NCBI GenBank assembly: GCA_963797175.1
Contig: CAWCOL010000009.1
Span: 930,001-994,000, forward strand
Source of the DNA: DATLLN01 sp963797175
Lineage (GTDB): Bacteria > Actinomycetota > Thermoleophilia > Gaiellales > JAICJC01
Length of the DNA stretch: 64,000 nt
Direction of reading: 5' to 3'
Below, piece after piece: positions 1-7,500 of the stretch. The position numbers and the translations under genes are program-made. The notes below the pieces were generated by a model. It made no database searches. It had not been told where the DNA came from and saw nothing but the letters and a program-made list of their open reading frames with translations. How positions within the stretch are numbered: the first letter of the stretch is position 1; the number at the start of each line of letters is the position of its first letter.

Positions 1-243
1 GGCCGACCAGGCCCTCCGCTTGCGCCGTGCGAGCGAGCCGGACAGCATCAGCATCGCCACGCCGGCCGCGAACGCAACGCCGCCCGCCAGGCTGGGCGCG
101 CCCGCCGGCAGATCGGCGCGGACGATGGCCAGGCGGTCGGCCATCTCGTCGGTCATCGCCGAGCCGATGTCGAGCACGCCGATCAGGGCCGCGGCAGCGG
201 CCAGCAGCACCGGGGGCCGAAGCCGCCGCAGGCGTCCCAGCAT
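1..243 (-). CDS. N-terminal fragment of a membrane protein (possibly MprF/DUF2156-like)
   Basis: The gene runs off the left edge, so only its first 81 codons are visible. They begin MLGRLRRLRPP, followed by a hydrophobic helix at about residues 12-25, a polar extracytoplasmic stretch, a second hydrophobic helix at about 50-68 and then SGSLARRKRRAW. Two helices with a basic ARRKRRAW step are reminiscent of the membrane part of actinobacterial lysyl-phosphatidylglycerol synthase/flippase (MprF or LysX) proteins, but no catalytic domain is in the window and the family is a guess. An ATG at 243 with AGGG about 10 bases upstream is preferred; a GTG at 252 is in frame. It lies 31 bases downstream of the MFS gene on the same strand. 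Confidence 0.5.
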   Translation of the reverse strand, partial: MLGRLRRLRPPVLLAAAAALIGVLDIGSAMTDEMADRLAIVRADLPAGAPSLAGGVAFAAGVAMLMLSGSLARRKRRAWSA

Positions 244-274
244 CGAGATCACACCCTGTCTATCGGCCGAAAAC

Positions 275-1672
275 TCATCCGGTCAAGACCTCACTGCTCT
301 CGACGGGGACGGTGCTCTCCCCGGTGCGCAGCCAGCGGCACGCGATGACGCCGACCGAGCCCAGCAGCGCCGCCGCAAGGTACGTGTGCCGCGCGCCCGG
401 CACGATCCCCGGCACGTGCGCGCCGGCCCGCTCCGCAGCCCGCACCGTGTGCTGCGACAGCGACGACTCGAACACCAGCCCGGCCAGCGCCGTGCCCAGA
501 CCGGCACCCGCCTGGCGGGCCAGCGGGATGGACGACGTGGCCTGCCCCTCGCGCCCCTCCTCGCGGTCGGACATGACGGCCGTGAACAGCGCCGGCGACA
601 CCACGCCCATGCCCACGCCGGCCACGCCGTATGCCAGCACCGGCAGCAGCGCGCCGCCGACCGGGATGGCCATCACCAGCGTCGCCCCGAACACGAGCGA
701 CGTGCCCCACAGGATCTGGTCGCCGAAGTACGCGCCCAGCCGGGCCGCGCTCATCGAGCCCGCCGTCCAGCCGATCGTCGCCAGCACCAGCGCCATGCCG
801 ACCACCCACACCGGCTCGCCGTACCCGACCTGGAGCTGCACCGGCAGGTAGACCTCCGCGCCCAGGAAGGCGGCGCCGCCGGCGAACGCCGCGACGTTCG
901 CGGCCAGCGAGACCCGCCGGTGCGTGAACACCGGCGCGGCGGTGCGGCGCTCGTGCAGCACGAAGAGGATCGCCGGCACGGCCGCCAGCGGCACCAGCCA
1001 CCGGTCGGAGAACAGCAGCGGGGCGACGGTCAGGCCCAGCAGCAGCGGCCCGACGAAGTTGAACGGCCGCGGGGTCGCGGCCACCGGGCGCTCGGCGTGG
1101 TGGCGCATCGCAAGGCGCGCCGACCACGCGATCAGCGCGATCATCGGCAGGTTGATCCAGAACACCCAGCGCCAGCCGAGCGTCCCCGTCAGCAGGGCGC
1201 CGAGCGCGGGGCCGACGATCGCCGCGACGCCCCACATGGCGGCGTTCAGGCCGAACGCGCGCGGCCGCAGCTCGTCCGGCACCCACAGCGCGAACAGGCC
1301 CAGCGGCACCGCGAACATGAAGCCGGCGCCGAGGCCGAGGATGGCGCGCGCCAGCGCCACCACCTCCATCGACTGGGCGAGGCCGCCCAGCACGTTGGCC
1401 GCGATGAACAGCACGCAGGCGATCGCGAAGGAGCGGCCGACGCCCCAGCGATCGATGATGCTGCCCGCCACCGGCAGCGTCATCACGATCGTCACCATCG
1501 ACGCGCCCACGGCCAGCGCGATCCGGTCGACGCCGCCGATCTCCTGCGCTGCCGTCGGCAGCGCCGTCACCACCATCAGGGCGTCCACCGCGCCGAGGAA
1601 CGTCGCCCCCAGCGCGGAGATCATCAGCGTCCGGTACGGCGGCCGGACGAGTGCTGCGTAGCTCGGTGTCAC
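275..1672 (-). CDS. MFS transporter, drug:H+ antiporter-like
   Basis: Predicted 465-residue polytopic membrane protein. The first helix carries GATFLGAVDALMVVTALPT, the usual position of motif D in drug:proton antiporters. Around residues 130-180 the segment GPALGALLTGTLGWRWVFWI matches motif C and the GWRWVFWIN signature of multidrug-type (DHA2-like) exporters. Family membership implies proton-driven export of a hydrophobic compound; the substrate cannot be inferred. Its start lies 10 bases past the stop of the HdrB-like sdh gene on the same strand, so it may be co-transcribed with the sdh genes without being functionally linked. The C-terminus (SSEVLTG) is hydrophilic. Confidence 0.85.
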   Translation of the reverse strand: MTPSYAALVRPPYRTLMISALGATFLGAVDALMVVTALPTAAQEIGGVDRIALAVGASMVTIVMTLPVAGSIIDRWGVGRSFAIACVLFIAANVLGGLAQSMEVVALARAILGLGAGFMFAVPLGLFALWVPDELRPRAFGLNAAMWGVAAIVGPALGALLTGTLGWRWVFWINLPMIALIAWSARLAMRHHAERPVAATPRPFNFVGPLLLGLTVAPLLFSDRWLVPLAAVPAILFVLHERRTAAPVFTHRRVSLAANVAAFAGGAAFLGAEVYLPVQLQVGYGEPVWVVGMALVLATIGWTAGSMSAARLGAYFGDQILWGTSLVFGATLVMAIPVGGALLPVLAYGVAGVGMGVVSPALFTAVMSDREEGREGQATSSIPLARQAGAGLGTALAGLVFESSLSQHTVRAAERAGAHVPGIVPGARHTYLAAALLGSVGVIACRWLRTGESTVPVESSEVLTG

Positions 1673-1682
1673 CGCGGGAGCG

Positions 1683-2576
1683 TCAGCGCTCGGCGTAGAT
1701 CTTGTCCGTCGCCGGATGCGTCCGCACGACGTGGCGCTTGAACAGCAGCTCGTCGTAGGTCAGGCCGGCGGCCGCGCCCACCAGCTGGGCGAGGTGGAAG
1801 ATCGGCAGGTCGAACTCGATGTCCGCCTCCCGCGACGCCTTGCCCTGCCACGCGTCCAGCGAGAGGTGGCAGAGCGGGCACGGCGTCACCATCGCGTCGG
1901 CCCCGGCCTCCTTGGCCTCGGCCAGCGGCTGGATCAGCTCGCCCAGCGCCACCTCCTCGCGGGCCAGCACGATCGGGAAGCCGCAGCAGGTGATCTTGGA
2001 GGGGTAGTCCACCGGCTCGGCACCGCAGGCCACGATGATGCGCTCCAGCGACTGGGGCCGGTCGGGATCCTCGAACCCGAGCAGCTTCGAGGGGCGCAGG
2101 ATCTGGCAGCCGTAGAAGGGCGCGATCTTGACGCCGGTGAGCGGCTTGGAGGCGAGCTTCTTCAGCCGCTCGTAGCCCTCGCCCTCGGAGATCTCCCACA
2201 GCAGGTGGCGTACCTCGACACCGCCCGAGTAGGCGGCGGCGCCGACCTCGCGCAGGTTGTCGTTGACCCGCTCCAGCAGCTCAGGGTCGTCCTTCAGCTT
2301 GCGGTCGGCCTGGCGCAGGTTGAGGGTGCAGACGTTACAGATCGTCATCAGCGTGTCCTGCCCGAGCTGCTCGGCCTGGCCCAAGATGCGCGCGTTCAGG
2401 TGCAGGTAGTACTCGGGGCGCGCCTCGTGGATGTCGCCCGCGCCGCAGCAGGTGAAGCCGGGGATGTCCACCAGCTCGAACCCGAGCCGCTCCGCGATCG
2501 CGCGGGTCGAGGTGTCGAGCTCCTTCTGGGACAGGCTGGCGAGGCAGCCGGGGTAGTAGGCGTAGCTGGTCTTCAC
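1683..2576 (-). CDS. HdrB-like CCG-domain protein, probable third subunit of succinate dehydrogenase
   Basis: 297 residues with two cysteine-rich CCG domains. The first set is C11, C43-C44, C80 and C83, fitting C-x31-CC-x35-CxxC. The second is C157, C197-C198, C233 and C236. In the heterodisulfide reductase HdrB family such motifs bind non-cubane 4Fe-4S clusters. In some archaea and bacteria a homologue (SdhE or TfrB-like) replaces the usual heme-bearing membrane anchors of succinate dehydrogenase. It directly follows sdhB: the sdhB TAA is at 2588-2586 and this GTG start is at 2576, with AAAGGA between them. No SdhC/SdhD-type helical protein is present next to the operon. Its electron acceptor (quinone or thiol) is not determined by the sequence. 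Confidence 0.85.
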   Translation of the reverse strand: MKTSYAYYPGCLASLSQKELDTSTRAIAERLGFELVDIPGFTCCGAGDIHEARPEYYLHLNARILGQAEQLGQDTLMTICNVCTLNLRQADRKLKDDPELLERVNDNLREVGAAAYSGGVEVRHLLWEISEGEGYERLKKLASKPLTGVKIAPFYGCQILRPSKLLGFEDPDRPQSLERIIVACGAEPVDYPSKITCCGFPIVLAREEVALGELIQPLAEAKEAGADAMVTPCPLCHLSLDAWQGKASREADIEFDLPIFHLAQLVGAAAGLTYDELLFKRHVVRTHPATDKIYAER

Positions 2577-2585
2577 ATCAGTCCT

Positions 2586-3572
2586 TTACTCGGCCGACGG
2601 CCCGGCGGTGGCGCGCTCCAGCGCGTCCTTCTCCTGGTCGGCGATCAGCTTCTCCAGCTTGCGAACCTCGTCCAGCTTCTTCGCCTTGTGCGGCTTCAGC
2701 GGGTTCGGCACCTTGCCGGCGCGGGCCAGCCGCAGCGCGAACGGGATCTCCTTGATCGCCGCAACGGGGCCGATCGTCTCCGGCACCAGGTTCGTCTCCA
2801 GCAGGTACCCGGTCTTGTGCGCCGACTTGACGAACACCTTGGCGTGCCGCGCGCCCTTGTCGCCGTGCATGCCCTCCTGGTAGATGCGCGCGCCCACCTT
2901 GGCGATCGCATCGCGGGGATCGACGCCCTTGGGGCAGCGCTCCTGGCAGAAGTAGCAGCGCGTGCAGTCCCACACGCCGTGCTCGCCGTTGACGAGCTCG
3001 AGGCGCGCTCGGCCGCCGCGGTCGCGGACGTCGTAGACGAACCGGGCGGCCTTGGCCAGCGCCGCCGGGCCCAGGAAGTCGGGGTCGGACGCCATCGAGT
3101 TGCACTCCGAGACGCAGCAGCCGCACTGGATGCAGAGCGCCTCCTTCATGATCCGGTCGAGCTCCTCCTGCTGCACCCGCCACTCCTTGACGGGCACCTC
3201 CTCGTCGCCGTCGTCCAGGTAGGGCTTGATGGCGCGGAACTTCTCCCAGAACGGCGTCATGTCCACGACCAGGTCCTTGATCACCGGCAGGTTGCCCATC
3301 GGCGAGATCACCGGCACCGCGCCGGCCTCGACCAGCGGCAGCATCGGCGTCTTGCACGCCAGCACCGCGGCGCCGTCCATGCGCATCCCGCACGAGCCGC
3401 ACACCGCCATCCGGCACGACTTGCGGTAGCTGAGGGAGCCGTCCACCTCGTCCTTGATCACGTCCAGGACGTCGAGCAGCGTCGCCGTCTCGGGCGCCTC
3501 GACGGTGTACGTCTCCAGGCCGCCGCGCTCCGTGTCGGGGTTGTATCGCTGGATCTTGAGAGTGACCTGCAT
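2586..3572 (-). CDS. sdhB: succinate dehydrogenase/fumarate reductase iron-sulfur subunit
   Basis: 328 residues, longer than the common 240-260 because of a C-terminal extension rich in Lys and Glu. An N-terminal 2Fe-2S ferredoxin domain has C53, C58, C61 and C73 (CRMAVCGSCG...C). The C-terminal domain has CIQCGCCVSEC at about 147-157 and CTRCYFCQERCPKG at about 203-213, giving ligands for the 4Fe-4S and 3Fe-4S clusters. It passes electrons from the SdhA flavin onwards. An ATG start is used; the AGGAG that could serve it overlaps the sdhA stop codon, about 12 bases away. The order sdhA-sdhB-HdrB-like on one strand is a compact operon. Confidence 0.95.
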   Translation of the reverse strand: MQVTLKIQRYNPDTERGGLETYTVEAPETATLLDVLDVIKDEVDGSLSYRKSCRMAVCGSCGMRMDGAAVLACKTPMLPLVEAGAVPVISPMGNLPVIKDLVVDMTPFWEKFRAIKPYLDDGDEEVPVKEWRVQQEELDRIMKEALCIQCGCCVSECNSMASDPDFLGPAALAKAARFVYDVRDRGGRARLELVNGEHGVWDCTRCYFCQERCPKGVDPRDAIAKVGARIYQEGMHGDKGARHAKVFVKSAHKTGYLLETNLVPETIGPVAAIKEIPFALRLARAGKVPNPLKPHKAKKLDEVRKLEKLIADQEKDALERATAGPSAE

Positions 3573-3587
3573 CGGCGGGCTGGGCTC

Positions 3588-5270
3588 CTAGTAGCTTCGG
3601 ACCGCGGGCTCGTACTCGGTGATCGTGACCGGGCGGTAGTCGAGCCGCACCTGGCCGTCCTCGTGGTGCACGAGCGTGTGGCGCAGCCACTGCTCGTCGT
3701 CGCGCTCAGGGTAGTCCAGCCGGCTGTGGGCGCCGCGGCTCTCGGTGCGCGCCATCGCCCCGGTGACGAGGCAGTCGGCCATCTCCAGCATCGACTCCAG
3801 CTCGAGCGCCTGGATCAGGTCGGAGTTGAACGTGTTCCCCTTGTCGTGGACGACGACGCCGCGGGCGTAGCGCTCGCGCATCTCCGCCACGTGCTGCTTG
3901 GCGTGCTCCAGCTTGTCGGCGGAGCGGTAGATGCCGACGTTCTCGTACATCGTCTCCGCCAGCTCGTTGCGGATCTGGTGGGGCCGCTCGCCGGCGTCCA
4001 CGTCGAGCATCGACCGCAGGCGCCGCTCGGTGGCCCGCACGGCGGCCGGCGGATAGACGCCGCCGGTGCCGTTCGCCCGCACCTCCTGCGCGGCCGCGGC
4101 CCCGGAGCGGCGGCCGAACACGATCGTCTCAAGCAGCGAGTTGCCGCCCAGCCGGTTGGCGCCATGCACCGAGACGCAGGCGGCCTCGCCGGCGGCGTAC
4201 AGGCCGGGCAGCACCGTCTTGCCCCAGGCGTCCGTGTCCACGCCGCCCATGTGGTAGTGGGCACCCGGCCGCACCGGGATCGGCTCGTCGATGGGATCGA
4301 CGCCGGCGTAGTCCATCGCCAGCTCGCGGGAGCCGTGCAGGCGCTCGTTGATCCGCTTCGCGCCCAGGTGCGTCAGGTCGAGCAGCACGCAGCCGTCCAC
4401 GCCGCGCCCCTGGTCGATCTCGGTCTGCTCCGCCCGCGACACGACGTCGCGCGACGCCAGCTCGCCGGCGTTGGGCGCGTACTCGAACATGAACCGGTCG
4501 CCCTCGCCGTTGCGCAGGTACCCGCCCTCGCCGCGGCAGCCCTCGGTGATCAGCACGCCGTTGGCCTTGAGCGTGGTCGGGTGGAACTGCATGAACTCCA
4601 TGTCCTTGAGCGGCACGCCCGCCCGCCACGCCATCGACATGCCGTCCCCGGTGCAGGCGTAGGCGTTGGTGGTGCCGCGGTAGATGCGGCCCAGCCCGCC
4701 GGTGGCGAGAATCGTCGCCCGCGCCTCGACGCCCTGGACGCCGCCGCGGACGAGATCCCAGGCGGTGAGGCCGACGCAGCGCTCGCCGTCCAGCACCAGG
4801 TCGAGCGCGAACCACTCCTCGTAGACGGTGACGCCGCTCTTGACCAGCTGCTCGTACAGCACGTGGAGCAGCACGTGGCCGGTGATGTCGGCGGCGTAGC
4901 AGGTGCGGGGCGCGCCGCCGGCGCCGAAGGGCCGCTGGGCGATCTTGCCGTCCTCGGTGCGCGAGAACACTGCGCCCATGTGCTCGAGCTCGTAGATGTC
5001 GCCCGGGCCCTCCTCGCACATGACGGCGATCGCGTCCTGGTCGCCCAGGTAGTCGGAGCCCTTGACGGTGAAGAAGGTGTGCTTCTCGGGGCTGTCCTCG
5101 CCGGCGTTGCCGAGCGCCGCGTTGATGCCGCCCTCCGCCGCGCCGGAGTGGCTGCGGGTGGGATGAAGCTTCGAGACGACCCCGACGTCGGCGCCGTACC
5201 GCGATGCCTCGATCGCGGCGCGCATCCCCGCCAGGCCTGCGCCGACCACCACCACATCGTGTCGAACCAT
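3588..5270 (-). CDS. sdhA: succinate dehydrogenase flavoprotein subunit
   Basis: 560 residues. The FAD Rossmann motif VVVVGAGLAGMRAA lies at residues 6-19. RSHSGAAEGG follows, where H41 sits at the position of the covalent FAD attachment in this family. Later come QFHPTTL, GCRGEGGYLRN, RAEQTEI and GANRLGGNSLLE, all typical of the succinate/fumarate dehydrogenase flavoprotein. It oxidises succinate to fumarate in the TCA cycle. The ATG at 5270 is chosen because GGAGG ends five bases before it and the FAD motif starts almost immediately; the reading frame stays open to about 5504 but that part has no family character. The gene is transcribed divergently from pckA. Confidence 0.96.
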   Translation of the reverse strand: MVRHDVVVVGAGLAGMRAAIEASRYGADVGVVSKLHPTRSHSGAAEGGINAALGNAGEDSPEKHTFFTVKGSDYLGDQDAIAVMCEEGPGDIYELEHMGAVFSRTEDGKIAQRPFGAGGAPRTCYAADITGHVLLHVLYEQLVKSGVTVYEEWFALDLVLDGERCVGLTAWDLVRGGVQGVEARATILATGGLGRIYRGTTNAYACTGDGMSMAWRAGVPLKDMEFMQFHPTTLKANGVLITEGCRGEGGYLRNGEGDRFMFEYAPNAGELASRDVVSRAEQTEIDQGRGVDGCVLLDLTHLGAKRINERLHGSRELAMDYAGVDPIDEPIPVRPGAHYHMGGVDTDAWGKTVLPGLYAAGEAACVSVHGANRLGGNSLLETIVFGRRSGAAAAQEVRANGTGGVYPPAAVRATERRLRSMLDVDAGERPHQIRNELAETMYENVGIYRSADKLEHAKQHVAEMRERYARGVVVHDKGNTFNSDLIQALELESMLEMADCLVTGAMARTESRGAHSRLDYPERDDEQWLRHTLVHHEDGQVRLDYRPVTITEYEPAVRSY

Positions 5271-5335
5271 CAACGCCTCCGAGAACCCATCGTGGTTGCC
5301 GGACTTCAGCCTACCAAGGGGACTCCCTGGACGCG

Positions 5336-5363
5336 TTGCTTGTGACAGCAGTTGGGGTATCCT
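5336..5363 (+). promoter_or_regulatory. candidate pckA promoter
   Basis: In the 152-bp divergent region between sdhA and pckA, TTGCTT (5336-5341) and TATCCT (5358-5363) are separated by 16 bases, a weak sigma-70-like pair. Initiation near 5370 would leave a leader of about 50 bases before the GGGAGGAA ribosome site. The sdhA-side promoter was not resolved. Confidence 0.35.
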
Positions 5364-5422
5364 GGACGGATGCGCGGCGAGGGGTTCGTGTCGCGCAATC
5401 CGATCATTTCCGGGAGGAACCC

Positions 5423-6976
5423 TTGGCGAAGATGGCCTTTGCGTTGCCGGGAGCGCGGAGCGTGCTCCGCAACCTGTCACAGGCGGAGCTCCAGCGGCTG
5501 ACATTCGCGATGCCGACCTGCCGGCGGACGGACTACGGCGCGCCCAACATCCAGACCGAGGTGCTGGCGCGCTCCAAGGCGAGCACGTTCATCGTCTCGG
5601 ACGACCCCGCGGGCGAGCCGCACCAGGCGATCGACCGCGACGAGTGGGAGCGGGTCTCCGCTCTCCAGGACGCGCACATCGCCGAGCTCGAGATGATCGT
5701 GGTCGACGGCTTCATCGGCAACGACCCGGAGCGGCGCGTGCCCGCCCGGCTCTTCATCGACGCCGCCAACGCGAACATCGCCGGCATGCAGGATGTCCTC
5801 TACTTCCACGACGAGGAGGCCGGCGCCGAGGGCTTCGAGCCCGAGCTGCTCGTCATCTACACGCCCAACCTCGCCGTCGAGGGGTATCCCAGCGACCGGC
5901 TGATTGCGGTCAACCTCGACGTCAACGTCACCCGCGTCTTCAACTCGGACTACTTCGGCGAGTCGAAGAAGGGCGGCCTGCGCATGTGGAACAAGCTGGT
6001 GCAGGACCGGGGCGGCCTGGCGCTGCACGCCGGCTGCAAGGTGATCCCGACGCCGTCCGGCGACCGCGTCGGCCTGATCGTCGGCCTCTCCGGGACCGGC
6101 AAGACCACCACAACGTTCACGCGCCAGAACGGCTCGCTGCCGGTGCAGGACGATTTCGTCGCCTGGTGGCCGGACGGCTCGGTGAGCGCGACCGAGGCCG
6201 GCTGCTTCGCCAAGACCTACGCGCTCAGCCCCAAGGACGAGCCGACCATCCACGGCGCGGTGACGCGCCCGTCGGCGTACCTGGAGAACGTCAGCCAGGA
6301 CGAGGCCGGCGCTGTCGATTTCTTCGACGAGAGCTACACCAAGAACGGCCGGGCCGTCTTCTCGTTCGGCGACATCGAGGCCGCCGACGCCTCCCTGCTG
6401 GAGCGCGCAGACTTCCTGCTGATCCTCAACCGCAACGAGAACGTGATCCCGGCGGTCGCCAAGCTGGAGGGGCCGCAGGCCGCGGCGTTCTTCATGCTGG
6501 GCGAGACCACCGGCACCGCGGCCGGCGGCTCGGACGAGGAGGGCAAGTTCCTGCGCGTCCCCGGCACCAACCCGTTCTTCCCGATGCATCACGACGGCCA
6601 GGGCAACCGCTTCCTGGAGCTGCTCGAGCACAGCCCGATCGAGGTCTACATCATGAACACCGGGCGGGTCGGCGGGCCGGAGAGCCAGGAGGCATCGAAG
6701 AAGGTGCGCATCCCGCACTCGTCGGCCATCGTCAAGGCGGTCGCCGAGGGCACGATCGAGTGGGAGCGCGACCCCGACTTCGGCTATCAGGTGGCGCGCC
6801 GCGTGCCCGGCATCGACGAGGGCGACCTGGACGTGCTCCAGCCGCGGCGGCTGTACGAGGCCACCGGCCGCGCCGACGAGTACGCGGAGAGGGTCGCCAG
6901 GCTGAAGGAGGAGCGCACCGCGTTCCTCGCCCAGTTCCCCAGCCTGTCGGCGGACATCGTCGCCAGCGTGGGCTGA
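5423..6976 (+). CDS. pckA: phosphoenolpyruvate carboxykinase (ATP)
   Basis: 517 residues from a TTG start. It converts oxaloacetate plus ATP to PEP, CO2 and ADP, linking the TCA cycle to gluconeogenesis. The P-loop GLSGTGKTTTT is at about residues 221-231, the form seen in ATP-dependent enzymes. YFGESKKGGLRMWN at about 177-190 corresponds to the family's YxGExKKG element, and QDDFVAWW at 242 supplies the metal-binding aspartates. GGGAGG is five bases from TTG 5423 but 14 from the downstream ATG 5432, so TTG is preferred. The N-terminus up to TFAMPTCRRTDYG is unlike E. coli PckA, which suggests a divergent subgroup. Confidence 0.93.
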   Translation: MAKMAFALPGARSVLRNLSQAELQRLTFAMPTCRRTDYGAPNIQTEVLARSKASTFIVSDDPAGEPHQAIDRDEWERVSALQDAHIAELEMIVVDGFIGNDPERRVPARLFIDAANANIAGMQDVLYFHDEEAGAEGFEPELLVIYTPNLAVEGYPSDRLIAVNLDVNVTRVFNSDYFGESKKGGLRMWNKLVQDRGGLALHAGCKVIPTPSGDRVGLIVGLSGTGKTTTTFTRQNGSLPVQDDFVAWWPDGSVSATEAGCFAKTYALSPKDEPTIHGAVTRPSAYLENVSQDEAGAVDFFDESYTKNGRAVFSFGDIEAADASLLERADFLLILNRNENVIPAVAKLEGPQAAAFFMLGETTGTAAGGSDEEGKFLRVPGTNPFFPMHHDGQGNRFLELLEHSPIEVYIMNTGRVGGPESQEASKKVRIPHSSAIVKAVAEGTIEWERDPDFGYQVARRVPGIDEGDLDVLQPRRLYEATGRADEYAERVARLKEERTAFLAQFPSLSADIVASVG

Positions 6977-6978
6977 CC

Positions 6979-7497
6979 CTGCGCGAACCCATCTGCGGGC
7001 AGCTCGTCTGCCTGAAGCCGCTGTCCGTGGCGGATGCGCCGCGCTGGCTGCGCTGGATGCACGATCCGGAGACGACGCGCTACCTGTACGCGCCTGGGGA
7101 CGAGCCGAAACGGCCCCACACGCTGGAGTCGCTGACGGAGTGGGGTCACCTGATGCTGGCCGACCCGGTGCGGATGGTGTTCGGCCTGGCCGAGCCGGGC
7201 GGGGGCTCCACGATCGGGGACGCCCGCCTCGCCCCGGCGGCGTCCGGCCACAGCGCCCGCTTCTCGATCATGATCGGCGAGGCAGCCAGCCGCGGCCGCG
7301 GGCTGGGCCGTGAGGCGACCGAGCTGGTCTGCGCGTACGGCTTCGGACCGCTCGACCTGGACGAGATCCGGCTCGAGGTCGATCCTCGCAACGAGCCCGC
7401 GATCCGGGCGTACCTGGCCGCGGGGTTCGAGCAGCACCGCCGCCGCACGATGCGGCTGAGCCGCCGGCGCTGGGCGGCGGCCCGGCGCACCGGCTGA
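6979..7497 (+). CDS. GNAT-family N-acetyltransferase
   Basis: About 172 residues. The N-terminal strand QLVCLKPLSVADAPRWLRWM and the acetyl-CoA motif SRGRGLGREATELVCAYGF (R/Q-x-x-G-x-G/A) at two thirds of the length, followed by LDLDEIRLEVDPRNEPAIRAYLAAGFE, identify the RimJ/RimL-like GNAT fold. The substrate is unknown. The start is uncertain: no ATG, GTG or TTG precedes the first strand. A CTG overlaps the pckA stop (6973) and another lies at 6979, while GTG 7027 would remove the first beta strand. Spacing of essentially zero to pckA suggests translational coupling. Confidence 0.7.
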   Translation: MREPICGQLVCLKPLSVADAPRWLRWMHDPETTRYLYAPGDEPKRPHTLESLTEWGHLMLADPVRMVFGLAEPGGGSTIGDARLAPAASGHSARFSIMIGEAASRGRGLGREATELVCAYGFGPLDLDEIRLEVDPRNEPAIRAYLAAGFEQHRRRTMRLSRRRWAAARRTG

Positions 7498-7500
7498 CGC

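Noticed and set aside
1716..5345. Very long antisense reading frame (over 1,200 codons) opposite the sdh genes
   Set aside because: It is a shadow of codon bias in GC-rich genes; the product is Arg/His/Val/Gln-rich with no domain, and the real sdhA, sdhB and HdrB-like genes occupy the other strand.
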